A stretch of DNA of 64,000 nucleotides from Bog-159 sp050008575 (GCA_050008575.1 JBEKMJ010000010.1:43703-107702); one strand, 5' to 3'; shown: positions 1 through 8,933, counted from the first letter of the stretch. Translations and numbers: made by a program. Notes: generated from the letters alone by a model not told the origin.

Positions 1-1554
1 CTCAGCCTTACCGTCGCTGCCTCGGCACAAAGTCCAAATGCGGACGATGGGGCCTGGGAGAACGCCGTTCACAAGTTCGACGCCGCGCGCGCCGGGCTGC
101 TCCGCCAGATCGATACGGGAGTACAGAACGGACCGTTCCGCCCCGATTGGGATTCCCTTAAGCGCTACCAGGTCCCCACCTGGTATCAGGACGCCAAGTT
201 CGGGATCTTCCTCCACTGGGGAGTCTACTCGGTTCCAGCGTTCGGCAACGAATGGTACCCGCGGAACATGTACAAGCAAGGGACGCCGGAGTTCGCGCAT
301 CACCTCGCCACTTTTGGTCCGCAAACGAAATTCGGGTACAAGGATTTCATCCCCATGTTCAAGGCGGAACACTTCGACGCGAAAGCATGGGCCGATCTAT
401 TCCGGAGAGCGGGCGCGAAGTACGTCGTTCCCGTCGCGGAGCATCATGACGGATTCGCAATGTACGACTCGGACCTGAGCGACTGGTGCGCGGCCAAGAT
501 GGGTCCGCACAGAGACACCACCGGTGAACTGGCGCAGGCGGTGCGCGCCGCCGGTCTGCACTTCGGCGTCTCCAGCCACCGCGCCGAGCATTACTTCTTC
601 CTCAATACCGGCCGGGAGATCGACTCCGACGTGCGCGACCCGCAATTCGCGGCCTTTTACGGCCCCGCGCACGCCGGGGTGACCGACAACAGCGGCGCGC
701 ATTGGCAGGCGCATCCCGACGCGGCATATCTTGACGATTGGATGGCGCGGGTGGCGGAGATGGTGGTCAAATACCAACCAGAGATCGTCTGGTTCGACTG
801 GTGGATTGAGACCAAAGAGTTCGAGCCATACCGGCAACGTTTCGCGGCGTTCTATTACAACGACGCCGCGCGCCGCGGTTCCACCGCCGCGATCAACTAC
901 AAGGACGACGCCTTTCCGGAAAGCGCCGCCGTTTTGGATATCGAGCGGGGCCAGTCGGATCGGATCCTGCCGCGGTTTTGGCAGACGGACACTTCGGTGA
1001 GCATCAAGTCGTGGGGATACATCGACAACGATACTTTCCGCTCGCCGCAATCCCTGGTCCAGCAACTGGTCGATATCGTCAGCAAGAATGGCGCTCTGCT
1101 TCTCAACGTGGGGCCGAAGCCGGACGGCACCATTCCGGAGCAGGCCAAGGATGTGTTGCTGGCCATGGGCCATTGGCTTTCCATCAATGGCGAGGCGATT
1201 TACGGCACGCGGCCCTGGAAGATCTCGGGCGAGGGACCCACGAAGGTGGTGGGCGGGTCCTTCCACGACACGGCCACGAAACCCTATACCAGCCAGGATA
1301 TCCGGTTCACCGCGCGCGACGGCCTGCTGTATGCCATGGCGCTGGCCTGGCCGCGGGATGGCAAAATCAAAATCGAGTCGCTGGCCCGCGGGTCCAAGAT
1401 CATGCCCTCGGAAGTCGCCGGCGTGCAATTGCTCGGCTCCCATGACAAGTTGAAGTGGATGCGCGATAATGAGGGTCTGAAGATTGAGATGCCGGCTTCG
1501 CGCACCGGAGAATTTGCCTGGGTGTTCAAGATCGCAACGGCCAGCCCGAAATAG
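1..1554 (+). CDS. Secreted alpha-L-fucosidase (GH29), 5' end missing
   Basis: The frame is open from base 1, so the true start lies upstream; 517 residues are visible. The first residues (LSLTVAASAQ) look like the end of a signal peptide, so the enzyme is probably exported. The GH29 hallmark KFGIFLHWGVYS lies near visible residues 67-78, followed by EHHDGF. The segment IVWFDWW, with Asp near visible residue 266, sits where GH29 enzymes carry the nucleophile. The tail is beta-rich, as in the family's C-terminal sandwich. The known reaction is hydrolysis of terminal alpha-L-fucose from glycans. The sugar operon downstream (epimerase, kinase, mutarotase) fits sugar use, but it has its own promoter candidate. 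Family assignment is firm; exact linkage specificity is unknown. Confidence 0.93.
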   Translation, partial: LSLTVAASAQSPNADDGAWENAVHKFDAARAGLLRQIDTGVQNGPFRPDWDSLKRYQVPTWYQDAKFGIFLHWGVYSVPAFGNEWYPRNMYKQGTPEFAHHLATFGPQTKFGYKDFIPMFKAEHFDAKAWADLFRRAGAKYVVPVAEHHDGFAMYDSDLSDWCAAKMGPHRDTTGELAQAVRAAGLHFGVSSHRAEHYFFLNTGREIDSDVRDPQFAAFYGPAHAGVTDNSGAHWQAHPDAAYLDDWMARVAEMVVKYQPEIVWFDWWIETKEFEPYRQRFAAFYYNDAARRGSTAAINYKDDAFPESAAVLDIERGQSDRILPRFWQTDTSVSIKSWGYIDNDTFRSPQSLVQQLVDIVSKNGALLLNVGPKPDGTIPEQAKDVLLAMGHWLSINGEAIYGTRPWKISGEGPTKVVGGSFHDTATKPYTSQDIRFTARDGLLYAMALAWPRDGKIKIESLARGSKIMPSEVAGVQLLGSHDKLKWMRDNEGLKIEMPASRTGEFAWVFKIATASPK

Positions 1555-1577
1555 AGCACCCGCGGTCCGCCGGAAGA

Positions 1578-1607
1578 TTGACAGAAGCGCGCGCTCCGGG
1601 TTACGAT
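1578..1607 (+). promoter_or_regulatory. Sigma-70-type promoter for the sugar operon
   Basis: A perfect -35 box TTGACA (1578-1583) is followed after 18 bp by TACGAT (1602-1607), a 4/6 match to the -10 consensus. It lies about 100 bp before the epimerase ATG. A perfect palindrome TTAACGTTAA at 1621-1630, just after the predicted transcription start, could be an operator. Identified by eye only. Confidence 0.5.
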
Positions 1608-1708
1608 CATAACGATTACTTTAACGTTAATTAGGGAATTTGCGATCCCGCGCATACCCGGTGCCACAGCAACGGCGGGCTCGTTCCGCTGTAGTTTAAG
1701 AACCACCC

Positions 1709-2755
1709 ATGAAAGATAACTCCGAAGTGAACATCGACCGCAGGATCGGCCGCGACGACTTGATTGTCATCGCGGGCGCGGGCGGCTTCATTGCCGGCGC
1801 GCTCACCAGATACTTTCACGATCTGGGCTACACCCGCATCCGCGCCATCGACCGCAAGCCCCTGCCGGAATGGTACCAGCGGGTACCTGGCGTGGAATGC
1901 CTCTCTCTGGACTTGAGCGAGAAACACCACGCGATTCAGGCCGTCGAAGGCGCCGCCGAGGTTTACAACATGGCCGCGGACATGGGCGGCATGGGTTTCA
2001 TCGAGAACTTTCGCGTCGAGTGCCTGCGCAGCATTTTGGTCAATACGCACTTGATTGACGCGGCATGGCGCGCCGGCGCCCAGCGTTATTTCTTTTCCTC
2101 GTCCGCCTGCGCCTATAACACGGACCTGCAACGGGACCCGCACGTCCGCGCACTCAAGGAATCGGACGCGTATCCGGCGATGGCCGAAAGAGGTTACGGC
2201 TGGGAGAAACTCGTCTCGGAGATGTTCTGCCAGGAATATTGGGCGGAACGCGGCCTGGAAACCCACTTCGCCCGCTTCCATAACATCTACGGTCCCCACG
2301 GCACCTGGTTCGGAGGCCGCGAGAAGGCCCCGGCGGCGCTGAGCCGTAAAGTGATCGAAGCTCTCGACCGCGGGGAAACCACCATCGGCATCTGGGGCGA
2401 CGGCTCCCAAACCCGCAGCTTCTGCTTCATCGACGATTGCGTGCTCGGTATCGACCAGATCATGCACTGCGACCGGCTGATTGCCACGCCCATCAACCTC
2501 GGTTCCAGCGAATTGATCGCGATCGACAACCTGGCGACTATGGTGGAAGAAATCGCCGGCGTCAAACTGCGGCACACTTACGACCTGGAGGCGCCGAAAG
2601 GCGTCGCCGGACGCAACAGCGACAACACGTTTATCGCCAGCGTGCTCGATTGGGAACCCCGCACACCGCTGCGTACCGGCATGGAAAAGACCTACGCATG
2701 GATCGCCCAACAATACGCGGATCGCAAAGCGGGAAAGCGAGTGGTGAAGGACTAG
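1709..2755 (+). CDS. GDP-mannose 3,5-epimerase-like NAD-dependent epimerase/dehydratase
   Basis: A 348-residue short-chain (extended SDR) sugar-nucleotide enzyme. The Rossmann glycine motif GAGGFIAG is at residues 23-30, the catalytic Tyr163-x3-Lys167 pair lies in YGWEK, and SSSACAY places a cysteine at 134. The block FHNIYGPHGTWFGGREKAPA (Lys206) closely resembles plant GDP-mannose 3,5-epimerase, whose Cys and Lys in the equivalent places perform the epimerisation. The family converts GDP-D-mannose to GDP-L-galactose (and GDP-L-gulose) in the cytoplasm. Two bases separate its stop from the next gene, a GHMP kinase, so the two are probably co-translated. A related NDP-sugar epimerase is possible, but all the key residues are present. 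Confidence 0.85.
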   Translation: MKDNSEVNIDRRIGRDDLIVIAGAGGFIAGALTRYFHDLGYTRIRAIDRKPLPEWYQRVPGVECLSLDLSEKHHAIQAVEGAAEVYNMAADMGGMGFIENFRVECLRSILVNTHLIDAAWRAGAQRYFFSSSACAYNTDLQRDPHVRALKESDAYPAMAERGYGWEKLVSEMFCQEYWAERGLETHFARFHNIYGPHGTWFGGREKAPAALSRKVIEALDRGETTIGIWGDGSQTRSFCFIDDCVLGIDQIMHCDRLIATPINLGSSELIAIDNLATMVEEIAGVKLRHTYDLEAPKGVAGRNSDNTFIASVLDWEPRTPLRTGMEKTYAWIAQQYADRKAGKRVVKD

Positions 2756-2757
2756 CC

Positions 2758-3612
2758 GTGCAGCCACCCACTACCGTCGCGACGCGTTCACCCGAGACGC
2801 TCAAGGACGGCCGGGATAACGGAAGCCACAGCGCCGATGTGGCCTTCGTCGCCAGTCGAATCCCGAATCGCATGGCGTTGGCGGGCGGGTGGATCGATCA
2901 GCCCTGCGTGTCCAAGCACAATCCGGATCCCCCCGGATCCATGGTGGTGGTCGCGTTGGAGCCGGCTTTCAGGTTCATGGATCGTTGCGGCATGGCCAGC
3001 AGCACACGCCGGATTGCGGCCAACTTGTGGAACGGCGCGCTCCCGGACCGGCCTCGGGCGGACTTGGTGCGCGAGTTGTACTGGGCCGAGAATGCCGGCA
3101 AGGACGAGCCATCCGGCTCGCAAGACATGATTGGCCTGCTCTATCCAGGCGTGAGCAGGCTCGATTACGATGCCGGCGTCGAGGGCGGAAGGTTTCCATC
3201 TCATGTCGAATCCAATTGCGACCCGGAGATTGCACGCTGGGTTGACCAGGTTTTCCATCTCGTCCCGATTAACCAGCGTCCCGCCGGCTACAGTCCCCTG
3301 GGTATCAGAAACCTGGATCCCCAGTGGATCGCACAATTGGGCCAGACGGGCAAGGACTGCTTCGACGCGATCGTAAACACGGACATCCACGGTCTGGGCG
3401 CGGCCCTGAACCATTGCATGCGCTGTTGGGAGGCGATTCTGCCGCAGACCGTGCAGCACCCGGCGATTAACCTGGACTTGAAGGGGATACTGTCCTGGTT
3501 TCAATCCCGCTATGCCGGCGCCATGTACTCAGGGTGCGGCGGCGGATACATGATTGTAGTTTCCGAAGAGCCGGTGCCGGGCTCGCTGCGCATACGGGTC
3601 CGGCTCGGGTAG
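2758..3612 (+). CDS. GHMP-family sugar kinase
   Basis: 284 residues from a GTG start 2 nt after the epimerase stop; the frame is open further upstream but only inside the epimerase gene. The N-terminal SRIPNRMALAGGWIDQP resembles the first GHMP motif (RxxLxGGxTDxP) of heptose and fucose kinases, and MYSGCGGGYMIVVSE near the C-terminus resembles the glycine-rich third motif. The usual PxxxGLGSSA ATP loop is not obvious; SGSQDMIGL may substitute. The family phosphorylates sugars at C1 or another hydroxyl using ATP in the cytoplasm. Placed between a sugar-nucleotide epimerase and an RbsD/FucU mutarotase, it probably phosphorylates an aldose, perhaps L-fucose or L-galactose; that substrate is inference. 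Confidence 0.72.
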   Translation: MQPPTTVATRSPETLKDGRDNGSHSADVAFVASRIPNRMALAGGWIDQPCVSKHNPDPPGSMVVVALEPAFRFMDRCGMASSTRRIAANLWNGALPDRPRADLVRELYWAENAGKDEPSGSQDMIGLLYPGVSRLDYDAGVEGGRFPSHVESNCDPEIARWVDQVFHLVPINQRPAGYSPLGIRNLDPQWIAQLGQTGKDCFDAIVNTDIHGLGAALNHCMRCWEAILPQTVQHPAINLDLKGILSWFQSRYAGAMYSGCGGGYMIVVSEEPVPGSLRIRVRLG

Positions 3613-3621
3613 CTCGCATTT

Positions 3622-4011
3622 ATGCTGAAAACCGGTATTCTGAATCCGGCCATAAACTCCCTCCTCAGCCGCATCCGCCATACCAATACGCTGGTGATCG
3701 CCGATCGCGGTTTTCCGTTCTGGCCGCAAATAGAAACAATCGACATCTCGCTGGTGGACGATATCCCCAGGGTGCTCGATGTGGTGCGGGCGATTCGCGC
3801 TAACTTCGCGGCCGGCCAGGTCTTCATGGCCGAGGAATTCGTGGCCGCGAATGGCAGCGGTGTGCGACTGGAGTTCGAACAGGCGCTTCCCGGCGTCCCG
3901 CTGATCTTTGAGCCGCATGTCCAGTTTAAGAAGCGCGTTCCGCAGGCAGTCGGGCTGATCCGAACCGGAGATACGACTCCATACGCCAATATGATTGTCG
4001 AGTCGGGATGA
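3622..4011 (+). CDS. RbsD/FucU family sugar mutarotase
   Basis: 129 residues, starting 9 nt after the kinase stop. The segment MLKTGILNPAINSLLSRIRH, then TNTLVIADRGFPF, matches the start of D-ribose pyranase and L-fucose mutarotase, including the catalytic His of the xH(T/G)xxLVIAD motif. HVQFKKRVPQAVGLIRTGD and TPYANMIV match the family C-terminus. These decameric enzymes speed interconversion of pyranose/furanose or anomeric sugar forms and thereby feed kinases. Length is normal for the family. With the kinase and epimerase upstream this is a coherent three-gene sugar cassette. Ribose versus fucose specificity cannot be decided from the sequence. Confidence 0.88.
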   Translation: MLKTGILNPAINSLLSRIRHTNTLVIADRGFPFWPQIETIDISLVDDIPRVLDVVRAIRANFAAGQVFMAEEFVAANGSGVRLEFEQALPGVPLIFEPHVQFKKRVPQAVGLIRTGDTTPYANMIVESG

Positions 4012-4058
4012 GCGCAAGCAGGCGTGCGCCTGTGGTCCAAGCGCACGCCCACGGCGGC

Positions 4059-5852
4059 TTACTGCACCGCGATCACCGCGCCACCTGGCGAGGCTGTGGT
4101 TCCCACCATCGCCACTACCGGCACGTCTCCGCTCGGCGCGGAGGCCGGCACCGTGACATTGATCTGGTCCAAACCCACGGAAATCAGACCTCCAAACGCG
4201 ACTTGGCTGTCGATCGCGCCGATAGTGACGGTCGGCAACGTAACCAGCGGCAGCGTGGTTGTAATCAGCTTGCCTTCCGGCGCGGCGGGATTTGTGACGC
4301 CGAAACCGGTGCCATACAGGGTGATGGTTTCGCCGGGCGCCGCCGGCGTGGCCCCGGTGGTCGTGCTGGTCGGTCCTACCAGCGAGCCATCCGGATGCGT
4401 GGCGACGATGTGCTTTTCGTCGCTTTGCAAGAAGAAAGCCGGCGCCACGGCCTGCACCTGGACAGTCACCGCGGCGCTGGCCAGGCCGAAGTTGTAAGTC
4501 TGCAAAGTTGCCTGCCCAACCGCCGTACCCACCGGCAGAAGAACGTTAAGCTGACCGGGACTTACATATTCCACATACGCGTATGTCCCGTTCACGGCCA
4601 CGCTCACGCTGTCGATGTCGGTGGGGAGCGCCCCATTCACAAAGTCGTCGCTGTCCCACACGCGCGTGGTCCCCGAGAGATTCCCGCCCTTTATGCTCAC
4701 CCATGTGTTCGGCGCGATACCGGGCTGAAAGCTCGCGCCGTTGATTACGCTTGCCGCGCTGACGATGGGCGCCGCCTGGAGCCTGCCCAGCAATCCATGC
4801 GTCATGTTGTCCGGCCCCGGAATTCCGGCCGTGAAATACACGGCGTTCGCGTCTCCGCCGCTGCCGCCGTTGCCGACCTGCAAGGCCCACAGATTCGGAA
4901 TCACAATCGCGGCGCCATAAACGTCGTTTAGAGTAGCGATATAAGCGCCGGTAGTGGGATCGTACACATTGATCGTACCGTCGCCGAAACTTCCCACCAG
5001 CAGGTCGTTCGCGTATCCGCCGAAGCCGCCGGAAGCGATCGCCATTCCCCAGGGCGCATTCAGGTGTCCGCCCTGGATCAGCCGGGTCATCAGCGTTCCG
5101 GCCGTGCTGTAAACATCCACGTAGCCGTTGCCCGCGCCAGTTACCGCGAAATTCTTACCCGTGTCCTGCAGCGCATAGGCGACGTACAAGTTCCCCGCCA
5201 GATTCTGAATGTTGAATGGCGCGTAGCCCGCCGGCAGCTTGCTGTCCTGAAAGGCGCTCGGCAGTGTCACCGGGCTAAAGCTGGAGTCGAACACATCGAT
5301 GTTTCCGCTGTTCAGGTTCGCGGCGTATAGGTATGTGTTGGAGCCGCTGGTCCCAATTGCCAGACCCGTATACACCGCACCGGACGCCGAGTTGTCTACC
5401 ATCACCAGCGCCGCCGACGCGTTCACGATTTTGTTCCAGCCGGATACGGTGCCGTCCAATGTGTCGAAAATGAACGACGCTGGATTGCCGGCCGTGACGG
5501 CAAAACCCGTTGTGCCGTTGTACACGGTCCCAGTCGGTATACCTGCGGCGCCCGCCGCGGCCGCTTTAGAAGCCGGTATGGTCACCACCAGCGGAATCAC
5601 GCTGCCGGTGCTCGAATACAGCGTTGACAGCCCCGACCCCGCGTCCGAGATCCAGAACGGACTGCCGCTCGATTCCGAGATGCCCCACGCGCCCTTCAGG
5701 TGCGGATCGGTGTAGTCGGCCAGGTCGGGGACATCCGACGCCAGATTACGAACTATATAAGCGTTCTGCGCCCGTAATGAGCCCGGCAATGCAGCCAGAA
5801 ACAAGACGCACCCTGCCGGCATTACCCATCTGCGAACATTCTGCTTACTCAC
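4059..5852 (-). CDS. Secreted TIGR03118 protein with C-terminal TIGR03437 domain
   Basis: 597 residues with a signal peptide (hydrophobic VLFLAALPGSLRAQ ending in AQ|N). Residues about 30-370 match the TIGR03118 type: YTDPHLKGAWGISESSGSPF, STLYSSTG, GTVYNGTTGFAVT and DTLDGTVSGWN. It probably forms a beta-propeller-like extracellular domain. Residues about 370-597 (PGIAPNTWVSIKGGNLSG, YVEYVSPGQLNVLLP, LYGTGFG, LDQINVTVPA) match TIGR03437, a domain first defined in Solibacter proteins and usually C-terminal on secreted proteins. Function is unknown for both. It is transcribed away from pyrR; the RbsD gene converges on it with a 47-bp gap. A CRP-type palindrome precedes it. Confidence 0.85.
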   Translation of the reverse strand: MSKQNVRRWVMPAGCVLFLAALPGSLRAQNAYIVRNLASDVPDLADYTDPHLKGAWGISESSGSPFWISDAGSGLSTLYSSTGSVIPLVVTIPASKAAAAGAAGIPTGTVYNGTTGFAVTAGNPASFIFDTLDGTVSGWNKIVNASAALVMVDNSASGAVYTGLAIGTSGSNTYLYAANLNSGNIDVFDSSFSPVTLPSAFQDSKLPAGYAPFNIQNLAGNLYVAYALQDTGKNFAVTGAGNGYVDVYSTAGTLMTRLIQGGHLNAPWGMAIASGGFGGYANDLLVGSFGDGTINVYDPTTGAYIATLNDVYGAAIVIPNLWALQVGNGGSGGDANAVYFTAGIPGPDNMTHGLLGRLQAAPIVSAASVINGASFQPGIAPNTWVSIKGGNLSGTTRVWDSDDFVNGALPTDIDSVSVAVNGTYAYVEYVSPGQLNVLLPVGTAVGQATLQTYNFGLASAAVTVQVQAVAPAFFLQSDEKHIVATHPDGSLVGPTSTTTGATPAAPGETITLYGTGFGVTNPAAPEGKLITTTLPLVTLPTVTIGAIDSQVAFGGLISVGLDQINVTVPASAPSGDVPVVAMVGTTASPGGAVIAVQ

Positions 5853-5879
5853 GATTGTTCCCTCCTTCGCCGCTTAACA

Positions 5880-5895
5880 TGTGATAACTGTCACA
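5880..5895. promoter_or_regulatory. CRP/FNR-type operator
   Basis: Read on the minus strand this is TGTGACAGTTATCACA, a perfect TGTGA-N6-TCACA CRP half-site pair. Its centre is about 35 bp before the ATG of the TIGR03118/TIGR03437 gene. At that distance binding could block or activate transcription, depending on the unmapped start site. No CRP gene is in the window. Confidence 0.55.
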
Positions 5896-5917
5896 CTTAC
5901 TGCGCGGGACAGTAAGT
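5895..5917. repeat. Perfect 8-bp inverted repeat next to the CRP-type site
   Basis: ACTTACTG and CAGTAAGT are separated by 7 bp (CGCGGGA on the plus strand). It shares a base with the CRP-type palindrome, so the pair forms a compact regulatory block in the divergent region between the TIGR03118 gene and pyrR. It could be a second operator or an RNA hairpin. Confidence 0.45.
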
Positions 5918-6090
5918 CGTGTAGCTCTAGTTAGCGTCAGTGTACACCCGATTCCCCAGGCCGCTGCCTTCCGCCGCGAAGTTTTACACTCATGAACCGG
6001 CGCGCGGAGCGGAGTCTCGCGGAGCGAGGCGGGAGCTTCGCGCGGACGAAAGCCCGGCCCCCATATGCTACGCTGTTGCTTACCACGCCC

Positions 6091-6657
6091 ATGCCCCTCA
6101 CCCGCACGAAAGGCCAACTCATGAGCGCCTCGGAAATCGACCGCACGCTGGTCCGCCTGGCGCACGAAATCCTGGAAAAGAATTCCGATCTCGGCCGCCT
6201 GGCGTTCATCGGCATTCGCCGCCGCGGCGTGCCCCTGGCCCAGCGCCTGGCCCGCAAAATCGAATCGCTTGAGCAGCGCGCCGTGCCCGTCGGCATTCTG
6301 GACATCAATCTATACCGCGACGACCTGACCACCGTCGATATCAAGCCCGTGGTCAGCGCCACCGAAATTTCCTTTTCCGTGCAAGGCAAAGACATTATCC
6401 TGATGGACGACGTACTCTACACCGGCCGCACCATCCGCGCCGCGCTGGACGCCCTGTTCGACCACGGCCGTCCGGCGCGCGTACACCTGCTGGTGCTGAT
6501 CGACCGCGGCCACCGCGAGCTGCCCATCGAAGCCCAATTCGTGGGCCGCACCGTACAAACCACGGACAACGAAATCATCGAAGTCAAATTCCAGGAAATC
6601 GACCAGATGGAGAAGGTGCTGCTGGTCGAAAGAATCGCCGAAAGCGAAGCCGTTTAA
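6091..6657 (+). CDS. pyrR: Bifunctional pyr operon regulator / uracil phosphoribosyltransferase
   Basis: 188 residues from ATG 6091 (an alternative ATG at 6121 would give 178, nearer the usual 180). The PRPP-binding loop DIILMDDVLYTGRT is at residues 101-114, and LIDRGHRELPIEAQFVG plus IDINLYRDDL are PyrR signatures. PyrR binds pyr mRNA in Gram-positive bacteria to attenuate transcription and also makes UMP from uracil and PRPP. It is first in pyrR-pyrB-pyrC, with 3 nt to pyrB. No clear attenuator or antiterminator hairpin is seen in the 240 bp upstream, so how it regulates here is open. Confidence 0.92.
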   Translation: MPLTRTKGQLMSASEIDRTLVRLAHEILEKNSDLGRLAFIGIRRRGVPLAQRLARKIESLEQRAVPVGILDINLYRDDLTTVDIKPVVSATEISFSVQGKDIILMDDVLYTGRTIRAALDALFDHGRPARVHLLVLIDRGHRELPIEAQFVGRTVQTTDNEIIEVKFQEIDQMEKVLLVERIAESEAV

Positions 6658-6660
6658 ACC

Positions 6661-7569
6661 ATGCCGGCTGGATTGCTGGGAATCGAAGAACTGGATCGCG
6701 CCGAGATCGAAGCCATCCTGGCGCGCGCCAAGCAGTTTCAACCCGTTCAGGACCAATCCCAAAAGAAACTGGACACGCTCCGCGGGAAGATGATTGTCAA
6801 TCTCTTCTTCGAAGCGTCCACGCGCACCCGCACCAGCTTCGAAATCGCCGCCAGACGTTTGGGCGCGGACGCCATTTCCATCGCGGCATCCGGCTCGAGC
6901 GTGTCGAAGGGCGAATCTCTGGTGGATACGCTGAACACCCTAGCGGCCATGCGCCCCAACGCCATTGTCATGCGGCATGCGGCGTCCGGCGCGCCACATT
7001 TTCTCGCGCGCCATCTGGCCATGCCCATCATCAACGCGGGCGACGGCACGCACGAACATCCCACACAAGCGCTGCTCGACGCGCGCACCATTCTCGATCG
7101 CCGCCCCAGCCTGGAGGGTCTGCGCGTGGCCATCATCGGCGACATCGCGCATAGCCGCGTGGCCCGGTCCAACGTCTATCTGCTTTCGAAATTCGGCTCC
7201 GAGATCGTGTTGTGCGGCCCCGCTTCGCTGCTGCCGCGGGAACTGGCGCACATCGCGCCCGGCGTCACGCTCACCAACGATATTCGCGAAGCGATTCGCG
7301 ACGCCGATGTCATCATGATGCTGCGCGTGCAGCTCGAACGCCAGCACGAAGCGGCCTTTCCCGCCGCCGAGTATTTCCAATTCTACGGCCTGCGTCTGGA
7401 GCACCTGGCGCTGGCCAAACCGGACGTCATCGTGATGCACCCCGGCCCCATCAACCGCGGGCGCGAGTTGTCCTCGGAAGTGGCCGACTCGCAACGCTCC
7501 GTCATTCTCAACCAGGTGGAAAATGGCGTCGCCGTGCGCATGGCGGTGCTAGAGCGGGTAATTGGCTGA
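6661..7569 (+). CDS. pyrB: Aspartate carbamoyltransferase catalytic chain
   Basis: 302 residues, normal for the catalytic subunit. The carbamoyl-phosphate site STRTRTSF is at residues 53-60; HPTQALLD and the C-terminal HPGPINRG are the other family signatures. The enzyme joins carbamoyl phosphate and aspartate into N-carbamoyl-aspartate, the first committed step of pyrimidine synthesis. It starts 3 nt after pyrR and is followed at once by pyrC. No pyrI regulatory chain is nearby, so it is likely an unregulated trimer or a complex with PyrC, as known in Aquifex. Confidence 0.96.
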   Translation: MPAGLLGIEELDRAEIEAILARAKQFQPVQDQSQKKLDTLRGKMIVNLFFEASTRTRTSFEIAARRLGADAISIAASGSSVSKGESLVDTLNTLAAMRPNAIVMRHAASGAPHFLARHLAMPIINAGDGTHEHPTQALLDARTILDRRPSLEGLRVAIIGDIAHSRVARSNVYLLSKFGSEIVLCGPASLLPRELAHIAPGVTLTNDIREAIRDADVIMMLRVQLERQHEAAFPAAEYFQFYGLRLEHLALAKPDVIVMHPGPINRGRELSSEVADSQRSVILNQVENGVAVRMAVLERVIG

Positions 7570-7581
7570 TTGGTTAATTCG

Positions 7582-8862
7582 ATGTCTCAACTCCTCATCA
7601 AGAACGGGCGCGTCATCGACCCGGCCTCGGCCACCGACATGCTGGCCGACATTCTGATTCGCGACGGCGCGATCGGCGCGGTGGGCGCGGACCTCGAAGT
7701 GGCCCGCGCTGAAACGTTCGATGCCACCGGCCTGATCGTGGCGCCCGGCTTCGTCGATATGCACGTGCACCTGCGGGAGCCGGGTTTCGAGCACGCCGAG
7801 ACCATCGAATCCGGGGCGCGCGCCGCGGCCGCCGGCGGGTTCACGTCGATCTGCTGCATGCCCAACACGCTGCCGGTGAACGATAACGCCACCGTGACCA
7901 GCTACATCATCGAGCGCGCGCGCAAGCTCGCCGTGACGAACGTATTCCCCATCGGCGCCATCACCAAGAACAGCGCGGGCGAAGAGTTGTCGGCCATCGG
8001 CTCCATGAAAGCCGCGGGCGTAGTGGCCATATCCGACGATGGACGCCCCGTGATGAACGCCCGCGTCATGCGCCGCGCCATGGAATTCGCGCGGTCGTTC
8101 GATCTGCCGGTCATCGATCATTGCGAAGACTTAAACCTGAGCGCGGGCGGGGACATGCACGAGGGCTATGAGTCCGTGCGGCTGGGTCTGCGCGGAATTC
8201 CAGCCAGTTCCGAAGACGTGATGGTGGCGCGCGATATCCTGCTGGCGCAGCTCACCGGAGCGCGTTTCCACGTGGCGCATATCTCCACGCGCAACGCCAT
8301 GGGCATGGTGGCCTATGCCAAGCAGTACGGACTGCCGGTCACCTGCGAAGCTACTCCGCACCACTTCGCCCTCACCGACGCCCAGATGCTGCCCTACGAC
8401 AGCAATTACAAAATGAAGCCGCCGCTGCGCACCGCTTGCGACGCGGGCGCCGTAGTGGACGGCATCGTTTCCGGCGCCGTGGATGCCATCGCCACCGATC
8501 ACGCCCCGCACCCGGGCAGCGAGAAGATGCAGGAATTCGAGAAGTGCCCGTTTGGCATTATTGGCCTCGAAACCGCGCTGGGGCTGGCGCTGGAACACCT
8601 GGTGCACACCGGCAAGATTCCGCTGGCGCGGCTGGTGGCGCTGCTCTCCACCGGTCCGGCGCGGGTGCTGCATCTGGATCGCGGCACGCTGGCCGTGGGC
8701 GCTCCGGCTGACGTGACGATCTTCAGTACGGATTTGCAGTGGACTTATGACGTGAACCAATCGTTCAGCAAGAGCCGCAATTCCCCGTTCGATGGCCACA
8801 CGTTCCGGGGTGGTCCGGTGGCGACGATTGTGGACGGGGCGGTAGTGTGGCAGCGGGCGTGA
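7582..8862 (+). CDS. pyrC: Dihydroorotase (class I)
   Basis: 426 residues from ATG 7582 (MSQLLIKNGRVIDPA), preferred over a TTG at 7570 that abuts the pyrB stop. The metal-binding DMHVHLREPGFEHAETIESG, the MPNT segment, SDDGRPV with the Asp used in class I enzymes, and ATDHAPH are all present. It cyclises carbamoyl-aspartate to dihydroorotate. Tight coupling to pyrB fits the class I habit of forming a PyrB-PyrC complex. The remaining pyrimidine genes are not in the window. Confidence 0.96.
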   Translation: MSQLLIKNGRVIDPASATDMLADILIRDGAIGAVGADLEVARAETFDATGLIVAPGFVDMHVHLREPGFEHAETIESGARAAAAGGFTSICCMPNTLPVNDNATVTSYIIERARKLAVTNVFPIGAITKNSAGEELSAIGSMKAAGVVAISDDGRPVMNARVMRRAMEFARSFDLPVIDHCEDLNLSAGGDMHEGYESVRLGLRGIPASSEDVMVARDILLAQLTGARFHVAHISTRNAMGMVAYAKQYGLPVTCEATPHHFALTDAQMLPYDSNYKMKPPLRTACDAGAVVDGIVSGAVDAIATDHAPHPGSEKMQEFEKCPFGIIGLETALGLALEHLVHTGKIPLARLVALLSTGPARVLHLDRGTLAVGAPADVTIFSTDLQWTYDVNQSFSKSRNSPFDGHTFRGGPVATIVDGAVVWQRA

Positions 8863-8933
8863 CCGCCCCGGCATCCGCCACAAGCGAAAAAAAAACGCTT
8901 CCAACGAGCCGGCTTATGGAGTATGCTAGTAAC

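Noticed and set aside
397..1443. Long open frame antisense to the fucosidase
   Set aside because: GC-rich third-position shadow with Arg/Ala-rich composition and no motif; the same applies to the long antisense frames under pyrC, GME, UPF0182 and the FG-GAP gene.
2437..2757. Upstream extension of the GHMP kinase frame inside the epimerase gene
   Set aside because: The extension has no domain content and overlaps the conserved epimerase frame; the GTG at 2758 starts the recognisable protein.
5950..6090. PyrR-dependent attenuator before pyrR
   Set aside because: No convincing terminator/antiterminator pair or PyrR-binding loop could be found upstream of pyrR or in the 3-nt pyrR-pyrB gap.
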